Shown piece by piece: positions 9,888-20,062 of a DNA stretch of 64,000 bases. Location of the stretch: the NCBI GenBank assembly GCA_945949045.1, contig CAMFDG010000004.1, positions 1-64,000 on the forward strand, written 5' to 3'. A model generated the notes under the pieces. The model was not told the DNA's origin and ran no database searches. It was given only the letters and a program-made list of their open reading frames with translations. This DNA comes from an uncultured Lachnospiraceae bacterium. Lineage in GTDB: Bacteria > Bacillota > Clostridia > Lachnospirales > Lachnospiraceae. Numbering within the stretch: position 1 is the stretch's first letter; the number at the start of each line of letters is the position of its first letter. Both the position numbers and the translations under genes were made by a program.

Positions 9888-11000
9888 ATGCGCAAAGGAT
9901 TTACCACCGGAAGCTGCGCTGCTGCTGCGGCAAAGGCTGCTGCGTATATGCTTTTGAGTGGACGGGAAAAAAAGAACATTCGTATTGAAACTCCGGGGGG
10001 CGTGGTGTATACACCGGATATTGTTGACATCGTATGGGGTGAGGGGAGTCTGTCCTGTGGCGTGATCAAGGACGCAGGAGATGATCCGGATATTACGGAC
10101 AAGGCAAAGATCTGTGCCTGCGTGGAATATATGGAGGGCCGCGCAGAAATCATCATAGATGGCGGCACCGGTGTCGGCCGTGTGACGCGCCCGGGATTGG
10201 ATCAGCCGGTAGGGAATGCAGCCATCAATCATGTACCGCGCCGGATGATCATAAAGGAGGTGCAGCAGGTCTGCGAGCTTTTTGATTATCGGGGAGGCCT
10301 TCTGGTTACCATTTTTGTCCCGGAGGGCGAAGCTCTGGCAGAGAAAACCTTCAACCCCCGGCTGGGAATTCTGGGCGGAATTTCTATCCTTGGGACGACC
10401 GGAATGGTAGAACCTATGAGCACAGAGGCTCTTCTGGAGACCATTCACATCGAGCTGCGGCAGAAAAGGCAGGAGGGGGCAGCTCTGATCGCTGTTTCGC
10501 CGGGAAACTATGGTTTGGATTTTATGAAAAGCCACTATGGCTACGATTTGGACCGCAGTGTGAAGTGCAGCAATTTTATCGGGAAAACCATCGACATGGC
10601 AGCACAGCTGGGGTTTGAGAAAATGCTCTTGACAGGCCATATCGGCAAACTTGTCAAGCTGGCCGGCGGCATTATGAATACACATTCAAGGGAGGCGGAC
10701 TGCCGGATGGAGCTACTGGCTGCGGCGGCCATTAGACAGGGAGCGGACCCGGAATGCCTGAAGGCGATTCTGGCAAGCCGGACTACGGAGGAGGCTTTGG
10801 GGAAGCTGCCGGATGAAGCGCAAAAGGGCGCAGTCATGAAGGATATCATGGAGCATATCGCTTTTTATCTGGAACAGCGGAGTGCCGGCAAAATCAAGGT
10901 GGAGTGTCTGGTCTACTCCAATGAATTTGGAGAACTGGGGTGTACACCTGGTGCGAAGGAGCTTCTGGCAAAGCTGCTGGAGGATATGGAAGAAACGTAA
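9888..11000 (+). CDS. cbiD: Cobalt-precorrin-5B C1-methyltransferase
   Basis: MRKGFTTGSCAAAAAKAA; GVGRVTRPGL; LTGHIGKLVKLAGGIMNTHSREAD. Confidence 0.95.
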   Translation: MRKGFTTGSCAAAAAKAAAYMLLSGREKKNIRIETPGGVVYTPDIVDIVWGEGSLSCGVIKDAGDDPDITDKAKICACVEYMEGRAEIIIDGGTGVGRVTRPGLDQPVGNAAINHVPRRMIIKEVQQVCELFDYRGGLLVTIFVPEGEALAEKTFNPRLGILGGISILGTTGMVEPMSTEALLETIHIELRQKRQEGAALIAVSPGNYGLDFMKSHYGYDLDRSVKCSNFIGKTIDMAAQLGFEKMLLTGHIGKLVKLAGGIMNTHSREADCRMELLAAAAIRQGADPECLKAILASRTTEEALGKLPDEAQKGAVMKDIMEHIAFYLEQRSAGKIKVECLVYSNEFGELGCTPGAKELLAKLLEDMEET

Positions 11001-11026
11001 AAACAAGTATATGAGGAGAAGTGGCT

Positions 11027-11785
11027 ATGGTATATTTTGTTGGAGCAGGTCCCGGTGCACCGGATCTGATTACTGTGAGAGGAATGCGTCTTTTGCAGAA
11101 GGCGGATGTCATTATTTACGCGGGATCTCTGGTCAACCCTGAGCTGCTTTCCTACGCAAAAGAGGACTGCAGGATCTATAATAGTGCCAAAATGACACTG
11201 GAGGAGGTTCTCTCCGTCATGGAAAAGGCAGAGAAAAATAATTATATTACGGTTAGACTTCACACAGGGGAACCCAGTATCTACGGTGCAGTTCGGGAAC
11301 AGATGGATGCACTGGATCAGAAGAATATTGCCTACGAAAGTTGCCCGGGGGTGAGTGCCTGCTTCGGTGCTGCAGCGTCCCTGAATCTGGAATATACTCT
11401 TCCTGAGGTCTCCCAGTCTCTGATCATTACAAGGATGGCGGGACGGACTACAGTGCCGGAGCGGGAGAGCATTGAGAGTTTTGCGGCTCATCATGCCTCT
11501 ATGGCAGTTTATCTGAGCACCGGCATGCTGGAGGAGCTAAGTACCCGATTGGTGGAGGGAGGCTATGAGGCGGATACTCCGGCAGCCCTTGTATATAAGG
11601 CTACCTGGCAGGAGGAACAGGCCTTTGTCTGTACCGTCGATACGCTGGCGAAGACAGCGAAAGAGCATGGAATTACGAAAACAGCCCTGGTGCTGGTGGG
11701 GTATGTGATTACGCACCGCCATTACGCCAAGTCAAGGCTGTATGCGGCAGATTTTGATACAGAATACAGGAAGAGCAAGAGATGA
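11027..11785 (+). CDS. cbiF: Cobalt-precorrin-4 C11-methyltransferase
   Basis: MVYFVGAGPGAPDLITVRG; DVIIYAGSLV; RLHTGEPSIYGA. Confidence 0.93.
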   Translation: MVYFVGAGPGAPDLITVRGMRLLQKADVIIYAGSLVNPELLSYAKEDCRIYNSAKMTLEEVLSVMEKAEKNNYITVRLHTGEPSIYGAVREQMDALDQKNIAYESCPGVSACFGAAASLNLEYTLPEVSQSLIITRMAGRTTVPERESIESFAAHHASMAVYLSTGMLEELSTRLVEGGYEADTPAALVYKATWQEEQAFVCTVDTLAKTAKEHGITKTALVLVGYVITHRHYAKSRLYAADFDTEYRKSKR

Positions 11786-12891
11786 AAGTATATGCAGCGG
11801 CCTTCTCCCGTCAGGGAAGGGATCTGGTAAATCGAATCGGAGCAATTCCGCTTTCCGTGTGTTATGGCACGGTGCCTTTGCTCTGCGGGGGAAAATGGGT
11901 AGAGGGCGGGATCTCTTTACAGATACGGGAGCAGGAACCTTTGGAGCAGTGGGCAGCAGAGGCCTTTGCAGAGGGGGCTCCCCTCATTTTCGTCGGAGCT
12001 GTGGGCATCGCGGTCCGGGCGGTGGCGTCGGCAGCTGCAAGCAAAAGGACGGACAGCCCGGTTCTGGTGGTGGATGAGCAGGGAAGGTTTGTGATTCCGC
12101 TTTTGTCCGGTCATCTGGGAGGTGCCAATGAGCTGGCGATGGAATTGGCCCGGGGGCTGGGGGCCCAGCCGGTGATCACCACAGCAACGGATGTTAATAA
12201 AGTTTTTGCGGCAGATGTTTTTGCCAGGAAAAATAATCTGACGGTATTGGATACAGCGGGAATAGCCAAGGTATCTGCCAGGGTGCTTCAGGGCAAAAAG
12301 GTCCGCATTGCAGTGGAAGGAATGGAGGAGCAGGAGCTTGCAAAACTGCAGCTGCCTCCAAATGTAATTCCCTCGTCCTGGTCCGCCTGCATCCGTGGAG
12401 GTACCGCCAGGCCCGATCTTGTGGTCTGCTCCGTCGAAAATCAGAATCTGCTGGAAACAGACCTTGTCCTTACCGAGAGAAATTACATTCTGGGAATTGG
12501 ATGCAAAAAGGGAAAGTCTGCAGATGAAATGTTCTCGGTCCTCATGCGGGCACAGAGAAATGGGATTTTGAAGCTGGAGCAGATCGCTGCAATTGCCTCT
12601 ATTGACGCAAAGGAGGAGGAACCGGGACTGCTGGAGCTGGCACAGAGGCTGAGACGTCCATTCTGCGTTTTTGGGGCAGAGGAGCTGATGGCGCTTCCCG
12701 GCCGCTTTACGGCATCCGGCTTTGTAGAGCAGACGGTAGGCGTGGATAATGTCTGCGAGCGGGCGGCTGTCGCGGCGGCGGGAGGAGGAATCATTGTGGT
12801 CCCCAAGAGGGCAGGTTCCGGCATGACCTTCGCGCTGGCAGAACTCAGCGAAAAAAGCAAAAAAGAACGGAGGCTGAGATTTGATGGATAA
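11782..12891 (+). CDS. cbiG: Cobalt-precorrin-5A hydrolase
   Basis: IPLLSGHLGGANELA; ITTATDVNKVFAADVFA; GIGCKKGKSADEM. Confidence 0.92.
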   Translation: MKVYAAAFSRQGRDLVNRIGAIPLSVCYGTVPLLCGGKWVEGGISLQIREQEPLEQWAAEAFAEGAPLIFVGAVGIAVRAVASAAASKRTDSPVLVVDEQGRFVIPLLSGHLGGANELAMELARGLGAQPVITTATDVNKVFAADVFARKNNLTVLDTAGIAKVSARVLQGKKVRIAVEGMEEQELAKLQLPPNVIPSSWSACIRGGTARPDLVVCSVENQNLLETDLVLTERNYILGIGCKKGKSADEMFSVLMRAQRNGILKLEQIAAIASIDAKEEEPGLLELAQRLRRPFCVFGAEELMALPGRFTASGFVEQTVGVDNVCERAAVAAAGGGIIVVPKRAGSGMTFALAELSEKSKKERRLRFDG

Positions 12892-13618
12892 ATGTATCTA
12901 TGTGGTGGGAATCGGGCCGGGATCGGCCGATATGATGACAGAACAGGCAAAACAGATTCTGCAGGAGAGTGATGTGATCATCGGCTATACCGTGTATCTG
13001 GATCTGATCCGGGAACAGTATGCCGGGAAGGAACTGCTTTCTACGCCGATGCGGCAGGAGGAGCAGAGGTGTCTGCTGTGTTTTGAAAAAGCCCGTGAGG
13101 GAAAACAGGTGGCGCTGGTCTGCAGCGGAGACGCCGGGATCTATGGTCTGGCTTCCCTGATGCTGGAACTTGCAAAAGGATATCCGGATTGTCAGATTCA
13201 GGTGGTGCCGGGGATTACTGCGGCAAGCAGCGGGGCGGCAGTTCTGGGGGCACCGCTGAATCATGATTTCTGTGTCATCAGTCTGAGTGACCTGCTGACT
13301 CCCTGGGAACAGATTGAAAAACGCCTGATTGCTGCGGCAGAGGGAGATTTTGCCATGGCGATCTATAACCCGTCCAGCCGGAAACGGGCGGACTATCTTG
13401 CCCGGGCCTGCCGGATTCTGATGGAACACGGGGTGGAGCCGGAGCGGGCCTGCGGCTATGTGGAGAATATTGGGAGAGAGGGAACGCATGCGGTTACCCT
13501 TACCATGGGAGAACTGGAGCAGGCAAAGGTCAATATGTTTACCACCGTGTTCATAGGAAATTCAAAATCAGAGATCATAGAGGGAAAGCTGGTCACGAAG
13601 AGAGGATATCGGATATGA
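12884..13618 (+). CDS. cbiH: Precorrin-3B C17-methyltransferase
   Basis: YVVGIGPGSADMMTEQA; VALVCSGDAGIYGLASLMLE; AIYNPSSRKR. Confidence 0.92.
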   Translation: MDKCIYVVGIGPGSADMMTEQAKQILQESDVIIGYTVYLDLIREQYAGKELLSTPMRQEEQRCLLCFEKAREGKQVALVCSGDAGIYGLASLMLELAKGYPDCQIQVVPGITAASSGAAVLGAPLNHDFCVISLSDLLTPWEQIEKRLIAAAEGDFAMAIYNPSSRKRADYLARACRILMEHGVEPERACGYVENIGREGTHAVTLTMGELEQAKVNMFTTVFIGNSKSEIIEGKLVTKRGYRI

Positions 13619-15645
13619 GTGAAGTACTGCTTTATGGCGGAACAACGGAGGGAAGACTGCTGGCAGAGCGGCTTTCTGCGGCAGGAATTTCTGTAGAACT
13701 GCATGTGGCCACAGAATACGGAAGCTATGTCATGCCAAAGCTTCCGGGGGTGACTGTGGTGACGGGGCGCCTGAATGTGGAGGAAATGAAACAGCTGGGT
13801 AAAAAAGGCTTTCGTGCGGTAGTGGATGCTACGCATCCCTTTGCAAAGGAGGTATCTGAGAATATCCGCACAAGTTTAATGACAAATGAAATTCCGTTTT
13901 ACCGGCTGAAACGAGAGGCGTGCAGAGAAATTGATGGATCCATATGCAGGTATGAAAATCACGAAAACTGCGCCCGCGCACTGTCCGTGACGGAGGGAAA
14001 TGTGCTGTTGACAATCGGAAGCAAAGATCTTAAGAAATACTGCTTAAATGAGGATTTAAGAAAAAGACTGTTTGTTCGAATCCTTCCGGGGGCAGATAAT
14101 CTGGAAAACTGCGAAGCCTGCGGTCTCCGGGGCCGACAGATCATTGCAATGCAGGGACCCTTTACAAAAGAGATGAATCTTGCCCTGATCCATCAGTTCG
14201 GAATTGAACATCTGGTGACAAAGGCCAGTGGAGCGGGAAGTGGTTTTGCTGAAAAGGCGGAGTCTGTACAGGCTGCGGGCATCATGCTTCACGTCATCGG
14301 TGCACCGGCTGATGAGAAGGGCATGAGCTTTGCAGAGGTGGCAGCTGCCCTGTCGAGGCTGCTTGGAAAACAGGTGGACGGCAGCACCCATGTGGAGGTG
14401 TCCCTGATCGGAATTGGCATGGGACCGGGCCAGCTTACGCTGGAGGCAAGGCAGGCATTGGAGGAGGCTAATCTTGTATTTGGTGCTCCCCGCATGTTGG
14501 AAAAACTGGCAGCAGGGAAAGAAAGCTATCCTTACTATCTGGCAGAAGATATTCTGCCGGTGCTGGTGGAAAAGAGAGAACATTTTTCCGACGGCGTGCT
14601 GCGCACAGCGATTCTCTTTTCGGGAGATACAGGGTTTTACAGTGGATGCGAAAAAATAAAATCAGAATTAAATAAAAATGGGTTTGATAAGGTGAAAGTC
14701 TACCCGGGAATCTCCTCCGTGTCCTGTCTGGCGGCCCGGGCGGGCGTTTCCTGGCAGGAGGCGGCCCTTCTGAGCATCCACGGAAGAATGGACCAGGTGG
14801 GATTAAAGACCCGGCTGATTGCAGCAGTGGAGCACTATGAGAAGACCTTTCTCCTGGTGTCCGATGGGCAGGAGATACAAAAAGTCGGCGCACTGCTCAC
14901 GGAGGCTGGTCTCGGGGACAGTGAGATCCTATGTGGTTTTCGTCTTTCTTATCCGGATGAGCGTCTGATTCGTCTGAGAGCATCAGAGACAGAAAAAATA
15001 TCGGCAGGCGGATTGTGCACCTGCCTCATTGTAAATTCTTCGGCCCATGCCGCCAGAGTGGTCCCAGGACTGCCTGATGAAGCCTTTCTCAGGGAGCGCG
15101 TGCCGATGACCAAGGAGGAGGTTCGGGAGGTTTCCCTATGCAAGCTGGGGCTTTCAGAGGATGCAGTTGTCTATGATGTGGGCAGCGGAACCGGGTCCAT
15201 CGCAGTGGAATGTGCGCTCCGTTCTCCGGGAGGTCGTGTCTATGCCATTGAGCGGAAGCCGGAGGCGCTGGCTTTGCTGAGACGGAATCTGGATAAATAT
15301 CATCTGTATCACGTCATTCCGGTGGAGGGAACTGCACCGGAGGCACTACAGGAACTGGAGCCTCCTACCCATGTATTTGTGGGGGGGAGCGGCGGCTGTC
15401 TGGAGGAAATCCTGCAGTGCGTCTGGGAGAAAAACCCGGACGCCTGTGTTGTGGTTAACGCGGTAAGCCTGGAGACGATTGCACAGATGACAAGGCTTTT
15501 GCAGGAACCGCAGGAGTTCGCGGGAAGACATCTTTCAGCTGAAGCTGTGCAGCTTCAGGTCAGCCGTTCCAGGGAGCTGGGAGCATACCACCTGATGCAG
15601 GCAGAGAATCCGGTCATGATTTTCCGCCTGCGCCTGTGCATATAA
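13615..15645 (+). CDS. Trifunctional fusion: precorrin-6A reductase + CbiE + CbiT methyltransferases
   Basis: N-terminal LLYGGTTEGRLLAERL and VDATHPFAKEVSENI (CbiJ/CobK); SLIGIGMGPGQLTLEA (CbiE); VYDVGSGTGSIAVECA (CbiT) in one 676-aa ORF. Confidence 0.9.
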   Translation: MSEVLLYGGTTEGRLLAERLSAAGISVELHVATEYGSYVMPKLPGVTVVTGRLNVEEMKQLGKKGFRAVVDATHPFAKEVSENIRTSLMTNEIPFYRLKREACREIDGSICRYENHENCARALSVTEGNVLLTIGSKDLKKYCLNEDLRKRLFVRILPGADNLENCEACGLRGRQIIAMQGPFTKEMNLALIHQFGIEHLVTKASGAGSGFAEKAESVQAAGIMLHVIGAPADEKGMSFAEVAAALSRLLGKQVDGSTHVEVSLIGIGMGPGQLTLEARQALEEANLVFGAPRMLEKLAAGKESYPYYLAEDILPVLVEKREHFSDGVLRTAILFSGDTGFYSGCEKIKSELNKNGFDKVKVYPGISSVSCLAARAGVSWQEAALLSIHGRMDQVGLKTRLIAAVEHYEKTFLLVSDGQEIQKVGALLTEAGLGDSEILCGFRLSYPDERLIRLRASETEKISAGGLCTCLIVNSSAHAARVVPGLPDEAFLRERVPMTKEEVREVSLCKLGLSEDAVVYDVGSGTGSIAVECALRSPGGRVYAIERKPEALALLRRNLDKYHLYHVIPVEGTAPEALQELEPPTHVFVGGSGGCLEEILQCVWEKNPDACVVVNAVSLETIAQMTRLLQEPQEFAGRHLSAEAVQLQVSRSRELGAYHLMQAENPVMIFRLRLCI

Positions 15646-15704
15646 AGTCCTGGGCGCTGTATGAAACAGATTTGGCATAATCAGGCTTGAAAGGAGAAAA
15701 CCAT

Positions 15705-17102
15705 ATGGAACACGCAGGATTCCTTCTGGCGGCCCCGGCCAGCGGCAGTGGAAAAACCACAATTACCTGCGCGCTTTTGGCGGCGCTGAAAAAGAGAAAG
15801 GCTCGTGTCCGAAGCTTTAAGTGTGGTCCGGATTACATTGATCCCATGTACCATGAACAGGTGATTGGGGTATCCTCCGGGAATCTGGATACGTTTTTCT
15901 CAGAGGAGGAGCAGCTTCGCGCTCTGTACAGGCGGGGGCAGGAGCAGTATGATTATACGGTGATCGAGGGGGCTATGGGGCTCTACGATGGCCTGGGAGG
16001 AACAAGGCCTGAAGGCTCTGCTTATCATCTGGCACAGACACTTCAGCTTCCGGTCTTTCTGATTCTGGATGCGAAGGGCATGGGACGCACGATGCTTGCT
16101 CTGCTGGCCGGGATGCTTCAATATGATGTGGACCGGCGGATTGCAGGTGTGATCCTGAACCGCACGACAGAGCATTTTTATGAGATCATCCGTCCGCAGA
16201 TCGAAGAGGAACTGGGACTTCCGGTTTTGGGCTTTTTTCCCGAACGCAGAGAGCTTCACATTGAAAGCCGCCATCTGGGTCTTAAACTGCCGGAGGAGAT
16301 CGGGGAGCTGAGAAAGCAGATATTTGCTGCTGCCGAGGTATTGGAAAAGACTGTGGATGTGGAGCGGATGCTGGAACTGGCGGAAAGAAGTGCGCTTGTC
16401 AATGCTTTTCGGCGTGGAGCATCGGAACGTGGGGATGATTCACAAAAGCACTTGTGTCAAGGAGAAGAATGGTGCGAAAGAAGAGCGGGAAAGAAACGGC
16501 GTATCGCAGTTGCCCTAGACCGGGCTTTCTGCTTTTATTATGCGGAGAATCTGCGCCTCCTTCGGGAAGCGGGGGCTGAGCTTGTAGAATTTTCCCCTCT
16601 GGCAGATCAAAGTCTGCCGGAACACATCGATGGTATTCTGCTGGGCGGCGGCTATCCAGAGCTTTTTGCAAAGGAACTGTCGGAAAACAGATCTATGAGA
16701 AAAAGTATCCGACAGGCAATCGAAGCAGGAATGCCCTCTGTGGCAGAATGCGGAGGTTTTATGTACCTGCACGAGCATCTGACGGATGGCGAGGGCAACA
16801 CGTACCCGATGGCAGGGGTTGTTGCCGGCGGCTGCCGCAATACAGGAAAGCTTGTCCGGTTTGGTTATGTGGAGATCGTGGAGAAGAAATCCCTTTTTCT
16901 GGCAGGATACCCCATACGCGGACATGAATTCCATTATTATGACAGCGACAATAACGGAGACGCCTGCACTGCCACAAAGCCCGCCACCGGCCGGTCCTGG
17001 GAGTGTGTCCATGCGTCGGAAACCCATTGGTGGGGATATCCGCACCTGTATTACCCCGCAAACCCCGCTTTTGTCTCTCAATTTTTAAATATATGTTCAT
17101 AG
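15705..17102 (+). CDS. cbiA: Cobyrinate a,c-diamide synthase
   Basis: LLAAPASGSGKTTITCALLAALKKRKARVRSFKCGPDYIDPMYH; GGGYPELFAKELSEN; ECGGFMYL. Confidence 0.94.
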   Translation: MEHAGFLLAAPASGSGKTTITCALLAALKKRKARVRSFKCGPDYIDPMYHEQVIGVSSGNLDTFFSEEEQLRALYRRGQEQYDYTVIEGAMGLYDGLGGTRPEGSAYHLAQTLQLPVFLILDAKGMGRTMLALLAGMLQYDVDRRIAGVILNRTTEHFYEIIRPQIEEELGLPVLGFFPERRELHIESRHLGLKLPEEIGELRKQIFAAAEVLEKTVDVERMLELAERSALVNAFRRGASERGDDSQKHLCQGEEWCERRAGKKRRIAVALDRAFCFYYAENLRLLREAGAELVEFSPLADQSLPEHIDGILLGGGYPELFAKELSENRSMRKSIRQAIEAGMPSVAECGGFMYLHEHLTDGEGNTYPMAGVVAGGCRNTGKLVRFGYVEIVEKKSLFLAGYPIRGHEFHYYDSDNNGDACTATKPATGRSWECVHASETHWWGYPHLYYPANPAFVSQFLNICS

Positions 17103-17124
17103 CAGCCAAAAGGAGAAAAACAGT

Positions 17125-17364
17125 ATGAACCCATCCTATCGTTTCTTTGAAAATCGTGCATGCGAGTACTTCCCCTGCCACAGGGGAACACCGGAGTTCA
17201 ACTGCCTGTTTTGCTATTGTCCTCTCTATGGAATGGAGGACTGTCCGGGAGCTCCGGAATATAAGGAAAAAAACGGCAGGCGCATCAAGGTGTGTAAAAA
17301 CTGCAATTTTCCCCATAAGCCGCAAAACTATGAGAAAATCGTGGAGCTGCTTCGCACGATTTAG
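17125..17364 (+). CDS. Cysteine-rich small-domain protein of cobalamin clusters
   Basis: 79 aa; RACEYFPCHRG...FNCLFCYCPLYGMEDCPG...KVCKNCNFPH; last gene of the cob operon. Confidence 0.75.
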   Translation: MNPSYRFFENRACEYFPCHRGTPEFNCLFCYCPLYGMEDCPGAPEYKEKNGRRIKVCKNCNFPHKPQNYEKIVELLRTI

Positions 17365-17376
17365 GTGACTGGGAAA

Positions 17377-17955
17377 CTACAATGTGATGTTGATATGGAG
17401 CTTCTTGCTGCTGATCTGAGAAAAGAGATCATCACGGATGGCAGAGTTCATCTTTTTGGCGATGGTCAGTGTCTTTTTCGCAAAGTCACTGTCGCCGGAG
17501 AGAAGCTTCCGTGCCTTGGAATTGTCCGCAGTTTTTAAAAGCTCATCGTTGATGCTTAATTTGCCATTACTTTCGATGGATATGCCAATATCCTCCAGCT
17601 CGTCAGCGTATTTGCCGGTCAGCTTCTTAAGCTGCCGGTAGTAGCGACTGGTGTTGGAATCGGAAGAACTTTTTGCTGTATCCATCGTATTGTTATAGGT
17701 CTCTACGAAGGCCTGAATGGAGGCTCTGGCGCTGTCGTTGATATCACTGTCCTTCTCGTCCTTGTCAGAGCCGAAATCGACGGAGGTGATTTTTTTCACA
17801 GCGCGGGTGAGGGCACGACTGTCCTCGTAGGATAATTCCGTCTTGCTGTAATCACTTCTGCCGGATTTCTTTGCGGCATTTCTGTTCTCGGAATAAAAAT
17901 TTCTCATAAAATAGCTGGACGATAAACTGAGTCCTGATGATATCTTTGTAGACAT
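17377..17955 (-). CDS. Orphan FliD-like (flagellar hook-associated) protein
   Basis: SIQAFVETYNNTMD...LEDIGISIESNGKLSINDELLKTA...AKKTLTIAKKMNSAI resembles FliD C-terminal region; AGGAGG RBS before ATG at 17955. Confidence 0.5.
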   Translation of the reverse strand: MSTKISSGLSLSSSYFMRNFYSENRNAAKKSGRSDYSKTELSYEDSRALTRAVKKITSVDFGSDKDEKDSDINDSARASIQAFVETYNNTMDTAKSSSDSNTSRYYRQLKKLTGKYADELEDIGISIESNGKLSINDELLKTADNSKARKLLSGDSDFAKKTLTIAKKMNSAIRDDLFSQISSKKLHINITL

Positions 17956-18079
17956 AGAAGCCTCCTGAGTGATCAATTTATTTTCTATATCGGCATTTTT
18001 CTTTACAACTTTAGGAAAAAGAAGTAAGATGATGATAACATTGGAGGGACTGTGGAAAGTTCAAAAGGAGGAGAAATTC

Positions 18080-19132
18080 ATGAAGAAAAAACTGTTTGGA
18101 TCAGATGCTGACGGAAGGGAGGGTTTTCTGTATACCATCGGCAATACAAAGGGACTGCAGGTATCCGTGACCGATTACGGTGCAACCATTGTATCGATTA
18201 TGGCTTTGGACCGGACCGGTAAAGAGACGGATGTGATCTTTGGCTATGACAGCCTGGAAGAATATCTGAAGGGAGACAGCTATTTCGGCGCCACGGTAGG
18301 GCGCAACTGCAACCGGATCGCGGGGGCGGCGTTTTCTATTGACAATGAGACCTACAGGCTGGAGCAGAACGACAATGAGAACAATCTGCACAGCGGCTCT
18401 CATGGCGTGTCCTTACGCTTTTGGGATTTGAAGGAATGCACGGACAACTCCCTTACCCTGGAAATTGAAGATGCGGATCTGGAACAGGGATTTCCGGGAA
18501 ATGCAAGGATCCGTGTTTCCTTTACCGTGACGGAGGAGAATGAGCTTGTGATCGAATACCGTGCGGTTTCGGATAAGAAAACCGTGTTTAATTTTACAAA
18601 TCATGCATATTTTAATCTGAACGGAGCGGGAAGCGGTACGGCAATGGAGCATGTGCTCTCTCTTCGGGCATCCCATTATACGCCGTTGATCAGTTCCCAT
18701 GCGATTCCCACCGGAGAACTGGCAGAGGTAGAGGGAACACCATTCGATTTTCGTGAGCCGAAGACCATTGGACGGGATATCGGAGCGGAGGATGAGCAGC
18801 TGAAATTTGTCGGCGGCTATGATCACAATTTTGCTCTGGATCGTACCTCAGAGGGCATGGAAGAAGCCGCGGTGGCGATTGGGCCGGAGAGCGGTATCCG
18901 CATGACTGTCAGTACGGACTGCCCGGGGATCCAGCTCTACACTGCTAATTTTACAGACTGCAAACGGGGCAAGAAAGGAAAGGAATATCATGGAAGAGAT
19001 GCTTTCTGCCTGGAGACACAGTATTTTCCTAATTCGGTGAACGAGCCCGGCTTTGCGACACCGATAACGGAAGCAGAAGAAGAATATTGCTCGAGAACTA
19101 TATATAAATTTGACGTTTTAGAGGGAAATTAA
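18080..19132 (+). CDS. galM: Aldose 1-epimerase
   Basis: VSVTDYGATIVSIMALDRTGKETDVIFGYDSLEEYL; NFTNHAYFNLNG; start after AAAAGGAGGAG. Confidence 0.9.
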   Translation: MKKKLFGSDADGREGFLYTIGNTKGLQVSVTDYGATIVSIMALDRTGKETDVIFGYDSLEEYLKGDSYFGATVGRNCNRIAGAAFSIDNETYRLEQNDNENNLHSGSHGVSLRFWDLKECTDNSLTLEIEDADLEQGFPGNARIRVSFTVTEENELVIEYRAVSDKKTVFNFTNHAYFNLNGAGSGTAMEHVLSLRASHYTPLISSHAIPTGELAEVEGTPFDFREPKTIGRDIGAEDEQLKFVGGYDHNFALDRTSEGMEEAAVAIGPESGIRMTVSTDCPGIQLYTANFTDCKRGKKGKEYHGRDAFCLETQYFPNSVNEPGFATPITEAEEEYCSRTIYKFDVLEGN

Positions 19133-20062
19133 ATGAAAATTGTATTTCTCGACACCAAAACAATCGGAGATGATATTGATCTGTCCGTTTTCGATACCCT
19201 GGGGACAGTGGTAAAATACGGGTTTTCTACGGAGGAGGAAGCAAGGCAGAGGACAAGGGATGCGGATGTCATCGTCCTGAACAAGGTAGAGGTCAATGAG
19301 CGCTCCATCGGGGAGGCACGGAAGCTGAAACTAGTGTGTGTGACGGCTACCGGAACCAACAATCTGGACAAGGACTATCTGGCGGAAAGAGGGATTGCAT
19401 GGCGTAATGTGGCAGGCTATTCCACGGAGTCCGTGGCACAGCACACTTTTGCGATGCTCTTCTACCTGTTGGAGAAGCTTCGCTACTATGATGATTATGT
19501 CAAGACAGAAAGATATGTGAAAGATGTGTCCTTTACGCATTTTGCAAAGGCCTTTCATGAATTGTCAGGTATGACCTTTGGCATTATCGGCCTTGGGAAT
19601 ATCGGGAAACGGGTGGCAGATATCGCCGGAATGTTTGGATGTCGGGTGATCTACTATTCCACCTCCGGGAGGCATACACAGCCGGGGTATACCCGGGTGT
19701 CCTTGGAGAAGCTCCTTTTGGAATCGGATATCGTCTCTGTCCATGCCCCTCTGACGGAACAGACGATGGGACTGATGAACAGGGAGGCTTTCCGCAGAAT
19801 GAAGCCGTCGGCCATTTTCTTAAATCTGGGCCGGGGCCCTATCGTTGTGGAACAGGATCTGGCAGAGGCATTGCGTGAGGGGCAGATTGCTGCCGCGGGT
19901 CTGGATGTGTTGTCGAAGGAGCCGATGCAGCCGGATAATCCCCTTCGGGAAATCAAGGACAGTGAAAGGCTGCTGATTACGCCCCATATCGCATGGGCCA
20001 GTGTGGAGGCGAGAAACCGCCTGATGAATACCATAGCAGAGCAGATCAGAAATTTTCTTTAA
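19133..20062 (+). CDS. D-isomer 2-hydroxyacid dehydrogenase
   Basis: GIIGLGNIGKRVADIAGMFGCRVIYYS; FLNLGRGPIVVEQDLAEAL; TPHIAWAS. Confidence 0.9.
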   Translation: MKIVFLDTKTIGDDIDLSVFDTLGTVVKYGFSTEEEARQRTRDADVIVLNKVEVNERSIGEARKLKLVCVTATGTNNLDKDYLAERGIAWRNVAGYSTESVAQHTFAMLFYLLEKLRYYDDYVKTERYVKDVSFTHFAKAFHELSGMTFGIIGLGNIGKRVADIAGMFGCRVIYYSTSGRHTQPGYTRVSLEKLLLESDIVSVHAPLTEQTMGLMNREAFRRMKPSAIFLNLGRGPIVVEQDLAEALREGQIAAAGLDVLSKEPMQPDNPLREIKDSERLLITPHIAWASVEARNRLMNTIAEQIRNFL

